NCBI GenBank assembly: GCA_016931965.1
Contig: JAFGDT010000074.1
Span: 1-64,000 of the forward strand
Reading direction: 5' to 3'
DNA from: a bacterium
GTDB taxonomy: Bacteria > Zhuqueibacterota > QNDG01 > DSAB01
Length of the DNA stretch: 64,000 bases
Shown here: positions 1 through 8,285 of the stretch, one piece after another
Layout of the letters: the number at the start of each line of letters is the position of its first letter
Position numbering within the stretch: the stretch's first letter is position 1
Translations under genes and position numbers: made by a program
The notes under the pieces: model-generated
Databases searched by the model: none
What the model was told of the DNA's origin: nothing
The model's input: the letters and a program-made list of their open reading frames with translations, nothing else

Positions 1-195
1 CTTGGGATCCCGGACATAATTCACAAACGTGATCTCTGTCCGGATATAGTTCATATCCATGCCCTGACCGTCTATGAAGACTTTGGGTGCTTGATCCTGC
101 AGATTCTCAATATCTGTTTGGTTCTCCTGTGCACTAATATTCAACAAAAACAGAAACATCAAAATGAGGGGTAAAATCACTTTCTTCACGACCAT
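1..195 (-). CDS. N-terminal fragment of a secreted protein of unknown function
   Basis: An open frame of 65 codons runs off the left edge of the window. It starts at ATG 195, 7 bases after a GGAG ribosome site; an ATG at 201 sits too close to that site. Residues 1-23 form a signal peptide: VVKK, then a long hydrophobic stretch ending in ISAQ. The mature part contains KVFIDGQGMDMNYIRTEITF and then VNYVRDP. I recall this motif from uncharacterised secreted or outer-membrane proteins of Bacteroidetes and related groups, but I cannot name a function. It is divergent from the two-component system at 400, and the operator between them may control it. Only the first 65 residues are visible. Confidence 0.7.
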   Translation of the reverse strand, partial: MVVKKVILPLILMFLFLLNISAQENQTDIENLQDQAPKVFIDGQGMDMNYIRTEITFVNYVRDPK

Positions 196-216
196 GTGCA
201 TTCTCCTTATTATTTA

Positions 217-238
217 TTATCACAATATTGCTTGATAA
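217..238. promoter_or_regulatory. Inverted repeat TTATCA-N10-TGATAA
   Basis: TTATCA at 217-222 and TGATAA at 233-238 form a perfect 6-bp inverted repeat with a 10-base spacer. It lies just upstream of the start of the minus-strand gene at 195. It could be an operator for that gene or chance in AT-rich DNA; nothing else supports it. Confidence 0.25.
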
Positions 239-274
239 CAATGCTTTTTACTTTCCACAATATAGTGTAATAAT

Positions 275-313
275 ATTAACAAACCATTACACCAACATTA
301 CAAGTTGATTACA
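275..313. promoter_or_regulatory. Tandem 11-bp direct repeats, probable OmpR-family operator
   Basis: ATTACA occurs at 286-291, 297-302 and 308-313, each exactly 11 bp from the next. A fourth near copy, ATTAAC, is in phase at 275-280. Direct half-sites spaced by one helical turn are the known binding pattern of OmpR/PhoB-family winged-helix regulators, and such a regulator begins at 400. The site lies in the divergent promoter region between the secreted protein (start 195) and the response regulator. Autoregulation and control of the divergent gene are inferred. Confidence 0.6.
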
Positions 314-399
314 AATCAATGATAATGTTAAAATAAGACCCCTTTCACTTGTTTATCGTTTGAAAAAGATATATATTTAGAAACAATGAGAGTGATCAT

Positions 400-1068
400 A
401 TGAAAGCGCTGGTGATTGAAGACGAAAAAAAAGTGGCTTCGTTTATCCGGAAGGGACTCGAGAGCGAGGGATTTATCGTCGACATCGCTTATGATGGAAA
501 AGACGGGCTGGAAAAGGCATTCAGTAATTCATACGATATCATCATTCTCGACTTGATGCTTCCAAAACTGGACGGTCTTTCGCTCCTTCAGCGGCTCAGG
601 CGTGAGGACATTACCACACAGGTGTTGATCCTAACAGCCAAGGGACATGTTGAGGATCGCATTGAGGGTCTCAATGCCGGTGCCGATGATTATCTGGTCA
701 AACCCTTTGCTTTCGGTGAACTTTTGGCCCGTATAAGAGCATTGTTGAGAAGAGACGGTCTGCAAAAAAATCCTGTCATCGAGTTTGACGATCTGGCCAT
801 CAATACATTTACACGAGAAGTATCCCGAAGCGGTAATCTGATCGAATTATCGGCCAAAGAGTATGCGCTCCTCGAGTTCATGGCCTATAACGCCGGCAGA
901 GCTCTGAATCGGGCTACCATATCGGAACACGTCTGGCATTACAATTTCGATCGGGGCACCAATTTTATCGATGTCTATATCAATCGCCTTCGCAACAAAA
1001 TTGACGAAGGATACGACAAGAAATTTATTCAAACGGTGAGAGGCTATGGGTATATGTTCAAGCCCTGA
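400..1068 (+). CDS. OmpR-family two-component response regulator
   Basis: A 222-aa cytoplasmic transcription regulator. The receiver domain (about 1-115) shows the acidic pair E7/D8, phospho-acceptor D51 in ILDLMLP, T79 and K101 in LVKPF. The C-terminal winged helix (about 125-222) ends in the usual VRGYGYMF. Length and architecture match CusR/PhoP/MprA-type regulators. The histidine kinase starts 12 bases downstream, so the two are co-transcribed. Three 11-bp-spaced ATTACA repeats lie about 90-115 bases upstream of the ATG and suggest autoregulation. The signal and target genes cannot be read from the sequence, though the divergent secreted protein is the obvious candidate target. Confidence 0.95.
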   Translation: MKALVIEDEKKVASFIRKGLESEGFIVDIAYDGKDGLEKAFSNSYDIIILDLMLPKLDGLSLLQRLRREDITTQVLILTAKGHVEDRIEGLNAGADDYLVKPFAFGELLARIRALLRRDGLQKNPVIEFDDLAINTFTREVSRSGNLIELSAKEYALLEFMAYNAGRALNRATISEHVWHYNFDRGTNFIDVYINRLRNKIDEGYDKKFIQTVRGYGYMFKP

Positions 1069-1080
1069 AGAAACAGTACA

Positions 1081-2490
1081 ATGAGCCGGTATAAATTAAA
1101 AATTATTCTATGGTTTACGGGACTGCTTACCAGTATCCTCATAGCCGTATCTGTTTCACTGTATACCATTCTCGGATATCAGCTTCGTCAGGAAATAGAC
1201 CGGAATATATTGGATAAAACAGATAGAATTGATCATCTCCTGCGAACAACCGATGAGCCTCCTCCGTGTGATAGACGTTTTTTGGGGGATATTATCAGAA
1301 ATGAACGAAACAGTTTTTGGGATATTAGGGAATACACGGATATTACGGACGACAAATTCATTCTTGTAGCCTACTGTCAGGATAGCCTCATGTATCTCTC
1401 GGAAAAATACAAGGATGTAGAGAAATCCATACAACAGTTCAGAATCAAACGTAATCATACATCCACAATATTACTTGCAAATATTCCCTTTTCTATGGCC
1501 TCCATACCCAAAAGAGGATACACAATCTATGTGGGATACGAACTTTCTACAATCCGTTCCGTTCAAAAAAGGATCCTGGAGGTTATTCTTTTTATCTTCC
1601 CCTTTGGCGTGATTTTAACCATTGTGTGCGGTTATTTTGTCACACAGCGTTCATTAAAGGACATCCGTACAATCACGAATACCACCAGCAACATCACCTC
1701 AAAGAACCTCAGCGAGCGCATACCTGTACCTTCTGGTAAAGATGAAATCACCCAGTTGATCCTCACACTGAATTCCATGATCGATAGATTGGAAAAATCG
1801 TTTATAATGGTCCAGCAGTTTTCACACGATGCCGCTCACGAAATCCGAACGCCTCTCACCATCATACGCGGAGAAATCGAAGAACTGCTGAAGGATGACG
1901 AGTGTTCTGAAAATATATCCACCACCATAGAGAGTATTCTTGAAGAGATCGAATATTTGTCATCGATAGCCGATAAATTGCTTTTAATTCACAGCCTCGA
2001 CACCAGTAAAATCGAATACCATTTTACAGATGTCAATCTCGATAAAATTATTGAAGAGATTTATGAAGATGCCTCTGTTCTATCGATAGAAAAACAGCTG
2101 ATCATCAAACTGCATAAAAACGATCCGGTTGTCATCAGGGGAAACGAGGAGCTTCTGGTCAGATTGCTCTGGAATTTGATCGACAATGCCATCAAATATA
2201 CACCTTCAAAGGGAAAGGTCACCATCAGCCTGGCTGAAAAAAAAGCGAAAGCCGTGGTGACTGTGACAGACACCGGGATCGGGATACCCAAGGCAGAAAT
2301 CCCGAAAATCTTCGACCGATTTTACAGAGTGGATAAATCACGCTCACGAGAACTCGGCGGCAGCGGTTTGGGACTCGCCATCTGCAAGTGGATTGTGGAA
2401 CTCCATCATGGCCAAATCAATGTCAAAAGCAAAGTGCATCAAGGATCCCAATTCGAAGTGGTATTGCCTCTTCATTCGGAAACCGTTTGA
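1081..2490 (+). CDS. Membrane sensor histidine kinase
   Basis: A 469-aa partner kinase of the response regulator. Two membrane helices (about 7-31 and 164-187) flank a periplasmic sensor segment of roughly 130 residues containing two cysteines. A HAMP linker follows (about 185-240), then HisKA with phospho-acceptor H253 in AAHEIRTPL. The ATPase domain has N-box N365/N369 (NLIDNAIKYTP), a G1 box at DTGIGIP (397-403), an F-box FDRFYR and a G2 box GGSGLGLAI (426-434). All catalytic motifs are intact. The architecture resembles heavy-metal/CusS-type kinases, but the periplasmic domain gives no recognisable ligand motif. Confidence 0.95.
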   Translation: MSRYKLKIILWFTGLLTSILIAVSVSLYTILGYQLRQEIDRNILDKTDRIDHLLRTTDEPPPCDRRFLGDIIRNERNSFWDIREYTDITDDKFILVAYCQDSLMYLSEKYKDVEKSIQQFRIKRNHTSTILLANIPFSMASIPKRGYTIYVGYELSTIRSVQKRILEVILFIFPFGVILTIVCGYFVTQRSLKDIRTITNTTSNITSKNLSERIPVPSGKDEITQLILTLNSMIDRLEKSFIMVQQFSHDAAHEIRTPLTIIRGEIEELLKDDECSENISTTIESILEEIEYLSSIADKLLLIHSLDTSKIEYHFTDVNLDKIIEEIYEDASVLSIEKQLIIKLHKNDPVVIRGNEELLVRLLWNLIDNAIKYTPSKGKVTISLAEKKAKAVVTVTDTGIGIPKAEIPKIFDRFYRVDKSRSRELGGSGLGLAICKWIVELHHGQINVKSKVHQGSQFEVVLPLHSETV

Positions 2491-2553
2491 TCCTTCCGCG
2501 TAGATTGTTCTCTTTTATTTAGAAATCAAATATATAAAGAGGAGACGAATGAC

Positions 2554-2757
2554 ATGCCAACTGTCACAATCGAAGGACCGCCTCTAACAGATATCAATAA
2601 AAAACGAACGCTAACCAAGGAAATGACTGAATCCGCCGCAAAAGCCTACCAGTTACCAAAGGACGTCATCGTCGTCGTCATTAAGAAAAATCTTCCTGAA
2701 AATGTGAGTGTGGGCGGTCAGCTCATCATCGACCGGCATCACAAGAAATCCGAATGA
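2554..2757 (+). CDS. 4-oxalocrotonate tautomerase-like small protein
   Basis: A 67-aa protein with proline directly after the initiator Met (MPTVTIEGPP). That is the catalytic N-terminal proline of the tautomerase superfamily after Met removal. The length (about 62-70) and beta-alpha-beta pattern fit 4-OT subunits, which act as hexamers. The start is supported by GAGGAG about 9 bases upstream. It follows the histidine kinase by 63 bases and converges on the DUF5916 gene with only 35 bases between them. The substrate is unknown; no aromatic-degradation genes are nearby, so a meta-cleavage role is not supported. Confidence 0.75.
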   Translation: MPTVTIEGPPLTDINKKRTLTKEMTESAAKAYQLPKDVIVVVIKKNLPENVSVGGQLIIDRHHKKSE

Positions 2758-2792
2758 TCCCCTCTATTAAAAATTTCGTGGATGTTTAATGA

Positions 2793-5042
2793 TTAGAGGA
2801 TATAGGCATACCCGATTTTTACAAAGACCGTCCGATTGGTCTGAATCAGATGTGTGTTGTGATCCCCGTAATAATCATCAGAATAACCGAGCAGAAAGAC
2901 GGTCTGCGGATTAATTTTATAAGAAAAAAGAATCTGACTGAAAAGACCTTTATTTTCAGGATCCATATCTTCACCGTTCATATAAAGCCCTACATTATAC
3001 TGATAATCCCGGTATTGCAGGATAACCCGCAGGAATACGCGTTTGCTGAATTGATAAACCATTCTCAGATGTGAGATGTTTGCTGTATATAAACGACCAC
3101 CATCCACTTTCAACTGTTCATAAGTATGATTGGCCGTCACTTTCAGATGAAGTCCTAAATTAACCTGCATGTAAGGACTCAAGTAAAGACGAGTCCCATT
3201 TCGTGTGTTGGCATAATCAATCTGGTCTCCATAATTAAAATCCAGGTTAACATTGAGTACAGATAGGGGCCACAAGCCAAAACCGCCGGTTAGAGAATTC
3301 TTCCTGAACTTCTGGCCATTATATAAGTCCTTTCCATATTGACCATATAGATACAAATAAGAACGCAATGGACCATTATAATTAAAACTAGCAAAATAAA
3401 CCTTATGCAATGGATTGTTAAATTGATCCCGCCGGTAATCATGACTGAAAAAGAAGCTGAGCCATGTGAACCAGTGACCCGGATCATGCGGTATATTATA
3501 CTGACCACCGATTTCACTGTACCGAAAACCCGCTTGTGACATAAATGCCAAATCGGCTCTAAAATCGGGTTCGATCTCTGCTAGAAAAAAATAAACCATA
3601 TAGTTCCTTGTACTGTGGTTGTAATTGACACTCCACGCATTGGCGCTGAAGTCGGATTCCGGCTGATCATAATCATTGACGATTTCTTCCGGATATCGTG
3701 TGTTGGTACGTCCAACTGTAAATTCTAATTGATCTTTTTGTGTAAACTTCAAATTACCATCAATACCTACTACCCTGTTGTGATAATTTTTACCCTCTCT
3801 ATCCGTAAGGATGACACCAATATTGGATGACTCAAAAATATCTCTTTGATACCGGAATGCGGAACCGATTGATTTCTGATTCATGGATCCTGAGCGGGAA
3901 CCTTCAGCACCCGGGAACAAGAAATTGGTCAGTTTATCCTGTACAACAAAAAATCCTATACCGTGAGGACCTTCTTTGCCGGTAATTTTGACACCCCAGT
4001 CCGGATCGGCCAACGTGCGTGTATGGACGAAAGAATGCTGTGTACTGAAAAAATCCGCCCCTTCAAGGAAAAAGGGTCGTTTTTCAGGATAATAGATGGC
4101 AAACCGATTGTTGATATCCAGCTGTAGAACGTCGGCTTCGATATTTGAGAAGTCAGGATTGACTGTAGTACTCAGAGTGAGGTTATTTGTAAAACCCCAA
4201 CGGGCTGTGAGACCAAAATCCGATTTTTTTTGCCGTTCAACAAACGGTCCGGAAATCCCCTCTTCCCTCTCCTGAGAGAATATCCCTGTCACAGTCGGAT
4301 CAAACTCAATATTGTTTCCAGGGGTTGCGCCGGCAAAACCGATCAATTTGATCGCCTGACACATATAGCAGTTGTTATTTCTGTCCCTCACAAAAGCCCC
4401 GATATGATGGCGGACATCTCGGGGATAACTCCGGACCACATCGAATCCCCAGATCTGATCACCTTCCGTTCTGGGAAAACTCATCGTCCGGAAAGGGATG
4501 ACCATCTCAATAACATACCCTTCATCCGTGATCCGGCCAGCCGACTCCCATATGGCATCCCAGGAATCACCTCCACCTGTGGGTGTTTCTATCATATCTC
4601 CTTGGATTCCGAGAGGATTGCACGTAAAATCGTATGTACGGCGCTGGTCATTGAATGTATCAAAAAGAATGAGAATCCAATCATCATCCCAGATATTATC
4701 CCTGTCACATAAATGGGCCTGGATTTTGGATGGATCCGGATCATAGGCATTAAATCCGACATATATATTGTTCTTATCATACATCAACAAAGCTTCTGTC
4801 CTGACCGGTGCGGGTATGTTTTCACCGGGCCGAACCTCAATATTGGCATCTACCCTGACCGCACTCTCCCACACAGATTCATCCAAACAACCATCCACAC
4901 GGATATCTCCATTCACATAGGGTATGCGGTACGGCACATCGATTTCTAAGGTGTCTCTATCGACTTGTTGAGCTATTAACTGAGACGTAACAAAACCAAA
5001 TAAACAGAGTCCAGAACACATCAAGATGGAGTATCTTTTCAT
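2793..5042 (-). CDS. CBM9-like/DUF5916 secreted outer-membrane-type protein
   Basis: I place the start at ATG 5042, giving 749 aa, because a GGAGG site precedes it; an in-frame TTG at 5075 would add 11 residues ahead of the signal peptide. Residues 1-25 are a signal peptide ending around LIAQQ. About 40-230 resembles a family 9 carbohydrate-binding domain (GCLDESVWESA, then the aromatic-rich YDFTCNPLG). About 250-749 matches DUF5916, with alternating aromatic strands and a C-terminus ending GYAYIL, as in outer-membrane beta-barrels. The family is common in Bacteroidetes-like and FCB bacteria. Its function is unproven; a role in glycan handling or transport at the surface is inferred. It is divergent from the DUF1080 cluster. 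Confidence 0.85.
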   Translation of the reverse strand: MKRYSILMCSGLCLFGFVTSQLIAQQVDRDTLEIDVPYRIPYVNGDIRVDGCLDESVWESAVRVDANIEVRPGENIPAPVRTEALLMYDKNNIYVGFNAYDPDPSKIQAHLCDRDNIWDDDWILILFDTFNDQRRTYDFTCNPLGIQGDMIETPTGGGDSWDAIWESAGRITDEGYVIEMVIPFRTMSFPRTEGDQIWGFDVVRSYPRDVRHHIGAFVRDRNNNCYMCQAIKLIGFAGATPGNNIEFDPTVTGIFSQEREEGISGPFVERQKKSDFGLTARWGFTNNLTLSTTVNPDFSNIEADVLQLDINNRFAIYYPEKRPFFLEGADFFSTQHSFVHTRTLADPDWGVKITGKEGPHGIGFFVVQDKLTNFLFPGAEGSRSGSMNQKSIGSAFRYQRDIFESSNIGVILTDREGKNYHNRVVGIDGNLKFTQKDQLEFTVGRTNTRYPEEIVNDYDQPESDFSANAWSVNYNHSTRNYMVYFFLAEIEPDFRADLAFMSQAGFRYSEIGGQYNIPHDPGHWFTWLSFFFSHDYRRDQFNNPLHKVYFASFNYNGPLRSYLYLYGQYGKDLYNGQKFRKNSLTGGFGLWPLSVLNVNLDFNYGDQIDYANTRNGTRLYLSPYMQVNLGLHLKVTANHTYEQLKVDGGRLYTANISHLRMVYQFSKRVFLRVILQYRDYQYNVGLYMNGEDMDPENKGLFSQILFSYKINPQTVFLLGYSDDYYGDHNTHLIQTNRTVFVKIGYAYIL

Positions 5043-5365
5043 GTAACCTCCGGCTTTCGAAAATGTGGAATTCAAAGGGCTTTATATATTAGACGTAAAA
5101 AAACAGTAAAAAGTTATAAAATTTCTTAAAATATTCATTGTTATATATTGATGGATGATAATTTATTCTCGACCCATGAACAATGTGAATGAAAAACAAG
5201 GTTTAAAATTAAAAGTCATGTAAAAATATTTCATATCCAACGATTCAGAATCCTTTACAATTATCAAAATTGTACTTGCATTCATATCTTCTTTGATTTA
5301 TCTTTTAAACGGACTTCAATATTTGAAAACTGAAAACATTAGATGGTTTTATTGAAGGAGGGATT
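5043..5365. other. AT-rich divergent intergenic region
   Basis: 323 bases separate the divergent DUF5916 gene and the DUF1080 lipoprotein gene. It is strongly AT-rich and has no credible reading frame or RNA gene. It must hold both promoters. The only clear element is the ribosome site GAAGGAGGGA just before ATG 5366. I could not pick a convincing -35/-10 pair on either strand. Confidence 0.5.
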
Positions 5366-6013
5366 ATGAAAAAGCAAATAACGGCTATTAGCTTTATTTG
5401 TATTGGTTTATTATTTGTTCTGAATCACTGTTCCACAAAGACAATAGAACTGTGGAATGGAAAAGATTTCACCGGATGGGAGTTTATTTTAGAGAATGAT
5501 TCATTGGACGTCAGTGAAGTCTGGTCGGTTCGGGATGGCGTTATTTATTGTAAAGGCATTCCAAACGGCTACATGCGCACAGAATCTGAATATTCCAATT
5601 ATACTCTCTATTTGGATTGGCGTTGGCCTGAAAATGAAAGCAATAGCGGTGTCCTCCTTCATATGCAGGCCCCCGATCAGGTCTGGCCAATTTGTATCGA
5701 ATGTCAATTACGAGCCGGAAGAGCAGGTGATTTCGTACTCATGGGCAGTGGCACTATCACGGTCGATGGAGAGACATACAACAACACCCGTCAATTCTTG
5801 AGCATTGGTAAAATAGAAGAGAGTACCGAAAATCCAATCGGTGAATGGAATAGTTACAGGATCATTTGCCAGGATAATAAGATCACGTGTTATGTGAATG
5901 ATATTCTGCAAAATGCAGGAACTGAAGCCTCTCTATCCGAAGGCAGAATCGGACTTCAGAGTGAAGGGGGTCAAATTGAATTCAGGAACATCCGTTTGGA
6001 ACCTTTGAATTAA
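5366..6013 (+). CDS. DUF1080 (3-keto-disaccharide hydrolase-type) lipoprotein
   Basis: A 215-aa exported protein. The N-terminus has a hydrophobic signal and a lipobox-like LNHC with acceptor C22, so membrane anchoring is likely. The rest (about 26-215) is one DUF1080 jelly-roll domain opening with the family signature IELWNGKDFTGWEF and containing NSGVLLHMQ, EWNSYRI and GRIGLQSEGG(Q)IEFRNIRL. Family members have been linked to cleavage of 3-keto-glycosides, and they often sit beside Gfo/Idh/MocA oxidoreductases that oxidise C3, as here (gene at 6083). The strong site GGAGGG supports the start. The specific substrate is unknown. Confidence 0.88.
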   Translation: MKKQITAISFICIGLLFVLNHCSTKTIELWNGKDFTGWEFILENDSLDVSEVWSVRDGVIYCKGIPNGYMRTESEYSNYTLYLDWRWPENESNSGVLLHMQAPDQVWPICIECQLRAGRAGDFVLMGSGTITVDGETYNNTRQFLSIGKIEESTENPIGEWNSYRIICQDNKITCYVNDILQNAGTEASLSEGRIGLQSEGGQIEFRNIRLEPLN

Positions 6014-6082
6014 TTTGTAAGAGATCATTATTTATATAAGAGCGATTTGATTTCATTCAACTCATAATTAGGAGAAACAATC

Positions 6083-7513
6083 ATGAACGATGAGAAAAAG
6101 GATACTTCTAAGGAGACTGCGGGTAAAAAAACCGAAAATAAACTGGATCGGCGGGATTTTCTTCAGGGACTGGCCACTGCTCCCGTATTAGGCATCTTCG
6201 GGTATGCCCTTGCCAAAGAAATCGGTTACCAGAATGCTCAGAAAGCGGCCTATGAAGCAACAAAAGAAGTCGATCCAAATCTTCCGGAACTCAATGTTGC
6301 ATTGATCGGTTACGGGGGTCAGGGTGAGGTTTTGCTGAACGCCATGCTGAATATACCCAAATTGAGATTCCGTGCCGTTTGTGATATCTGGACTGAATAC
6401 AGCTTGAGAAGAGTTGTTAATCTGTTAAGCCGGTACGATTTCGAAGTCAATGGATACGAAGATTACAGGGAAATGCTGGATACAGAGAAAGACCTCGATG
6501 CCGTGGTCATTGCTTCACCTGATTTCTGGCATGCAAGACATACCATCGATTGCCTCCAGGCCGGCCTGAATGTCTATTGCGAGAAGGAAATGTCCAATAA
6601 TCTGGAGGATGCCAGACAAATGGTACTCACTGCACGCGAAACAGGCAAATTGCTCCAAATTGGACATCAGCGTCGTAGCCATCCACGGTACATCCACTCT
6701 TACGAGAAAATAATTAAGGAAGCGGATATGCTCGGCCGGATCGTCACAGTCAACGGACAATGGAATCGGTCTGTCCAAGAGGATTTAACCTGGAGCGATA
6801 GATATGCCATACCAAATTCTCGACTTCAAAAGTATGGGTATGGATCCATGCAGCAATTCCGCAACTGGCGCTGGTACAAAGGATTGGGTGGGGGCCCCAT
6901 TGTTGACCTGGGATCCCATCAACTCGATATATACAATTGGTTTCTCGAATCCCGTCCCAAATCCCTCATAGCCAGCGGCAGCACCGACTATTACCCGAAA
7001 GAGACACACGAATGGTACGATACGGTCATGGTCGTACTCGAATATGAGACTGAAAGGGGACCGGCCAAAGCTTACTATCAGACTCAGACAACCAATGGCA
7101 GCCTGGGATATTTCGAAAACTTCATGGGCATCGATGGTACATTGGTCATTTCTGAGTCCGAAGCAGCCAATTCCGGCTCAGTTTACCGTCAACCGACAGC
7201 AACCCCATGGGATGAATGGGTCCAAAAGGGATATATCACAGCTCCCAAAATGCAAACGATCAGTGCCGAATCGGATGCCTTATTGGATGTCAGAGAAACC
7301 ATGTCTCCCGATGAACATGAGATACCGATTGTATTGCGTGATCCCTATCACCAGCCCCATCTTGAGAATTTTTTCAATGCTATTCGAGGACTGGAAGAAT
7401 TAAACTGTCCTGCTGAAATCGGTTACGAAACGGCTGTAACTGTTCTGAAAGTAAACGAAGCGATTGAGGCGGGCCGCAGACTAACATACAATCCTGGCGA
7501 ATTTGAAGTCTGA
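6083..7513 (+). CDS. Gfo/Idh/MocA-family oxidoreductase with Tat signal
   Basis: A 476-aa NAD(P)-dependent sugar oxidoreductase. Residues 23-45 carry a twin-arginine signal (DRRDFLQGLATA), so it is probably exported folded with its cofactor. The Rossmann domain begins at NVALIGYGGQGEV (about 72). The family's EKP motif appears as CEKEM, keeping the lysine but replacing proline. The C-terminal half is the Gfo/Idh/MocA beta-sheet domain with GGGPIVDLGSHQLDIYNW. It sits between the DUF1080 lipoprotein and a DoxX protein, which suggests periplasmic oxidation of glycosides to 3-keto forms that DUF1080 then cleaves. The pathway link is inferred; the family assignment is firm. Confidence 0.9.
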   Translation: MNDEKKDTSKETAGKKTENKLDRRDFLQGLATAPVLGIFGYALAKEIGYQNAQKAAYEATKEVDPNLPELNVALIGYGGQGEVLLNAMLNIPKLRFRAVCDIWTEYSLRRVVNLLSRYDFEVNGYEDYREMLDTEKDLDAVVIASPDFWHARHTIDCLQAGLNVYCEKEMSNNLEDARQMVLTARETGKLLQIGHQRRSHPRYIHSYEKIIKEADMLGRIVTVNGQWNRSVQEDLTWSDRYAIPNSRLQKYGYGSMQQFRNWRWYKGLGGGPIVDLGSHQLDIYNWFLESRPKSLIASGSTDYYPKETHEWYDTVMVVLEYETERGPAKAYYQTQTTNGSLGYFENFMGIDGTLVISESEAANSGSVYRQPTATPWDEWVQKGYITAPKMQTISAESDALLDVRETMSPDEHEIPIVLRDPYHQPHLENFFNAIRGLEELNCPAEIGYETAVTVLKVNEAIEAGRRLTYNPGEFEV

Positions 7514-7573
7514 GTCGATTCAAAAAGCGTTATACAGTCCTGAGCTATCATAAAAAGAAAGGAATATAAAAAA

Positions 7574-8068
7574 ATGGAAGAAGGTAAATTCAACCGTTTA
7601 CAGATGATCGCTATTGTCATAATGCGTGTACTCATTGGCTGGCATTTTCTTTATGAAGGCATTGGCAAACTCATGAAAGGGAACTGGTCCGCTTCGGGAT
7701 ACCTCATGCAGTCCAAAGGCCTCTTCGCACCCATCTTTCATTGGATGGCTGATACTCCCGGTGTGTTAAGTGTTGTCGATCAGATGAACATATGGGGCCT
7801 TATTGCAGTCGGACTCGGACTCATCATGGGCTGCTTTACCACGATAGCCGCAGTGGCCGGAATGGGACTTATTCTCCTATACTATGTATGCAATCCGCTA
7901 TTCGTTGGATACTACTATTCCATACCATTGGAAGGCAACTATCTGATTGTCAACAAAAACCTGGTTGAACTGGGGGCCCTCATTGTCGTTGCCGTAACAA
8001 AGAGTGGCTGGTATGTTGGAATCGATAGAATTATTCACAAACTGGGATTATTTAAAAAGAAAAAATAA
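7574..8068 (+). CDS. DoxX-family membrane protein
   Basis: A 164-aa integral membrane protein with about four helices. The first contains RVLIGWHFLYEGIGKL, typical of DoxX/quinol-oxidase-subunit-like proteins, and later segments include GLGLIMGCFTTIAAVAGMGLILLYYV. The lysine-rich tail KLGLFKKKK is probably cytoplasmic. It lies 60 bases after the Tat oxidoreductase and is preceded by AAAGGAA, so the three genes probably form one operon ending at the hairpin at 8134. In this setting it may pass electrons from the exported dehydrogenase to quinones; that is inference from DoxX/DoxD relatives. Confidence 0.8.
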   Translation: MEEGKFNRLQMIAIVIMRVLIGWHFLYEGIGKLMKGNWSASGYLMQSKGLFAPIFHWMADTPGVLSVVDQMNIWGLIAVGLGLIMGCFTTIAAVAGMGLILLYYVCNPLFVGYYYSIPLEGNYLIVNKNLVELGALIVVAVTKSGWYVGIDRIIHKLGLFKKKK

Positions 8069-8133
8069 AAATAATTGATTAAACACAGTGGACTATTTGA
8101 GAATTCTTCATTCTTAATGATCGGATAAAACCT

Positions 8134-8178
8134 TCGGGTAAGAGAACAATGTGAAATATTTCTGGTTCTCTTACCCGA
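8134..8178 (+). terminator. Strong 14-bp hairpin after doxX
   Basis: TCGGGTAAGAGAAC (8134-8147) pairs perfectly with GTTCTCTTACCCGA (8165-8178) around a 17-base loop. It lies 66 bases past the DoxX stop codon. No run of T follows (ATTAATTGTTAA), so it may stabilise the transcript or be a weak terminator rather than a canonical one. Confidence 0.5.
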
Positions 8179-8285
8179 TTAATTGTTAATCATGATCCTC
8201 TTTTAACGTCGGTTAAAAATCTTTATCCAAAGGATTTTTCACGCCTCGTTTATCCGACAGATTTCCAGTACAGTGAGAACCTATT

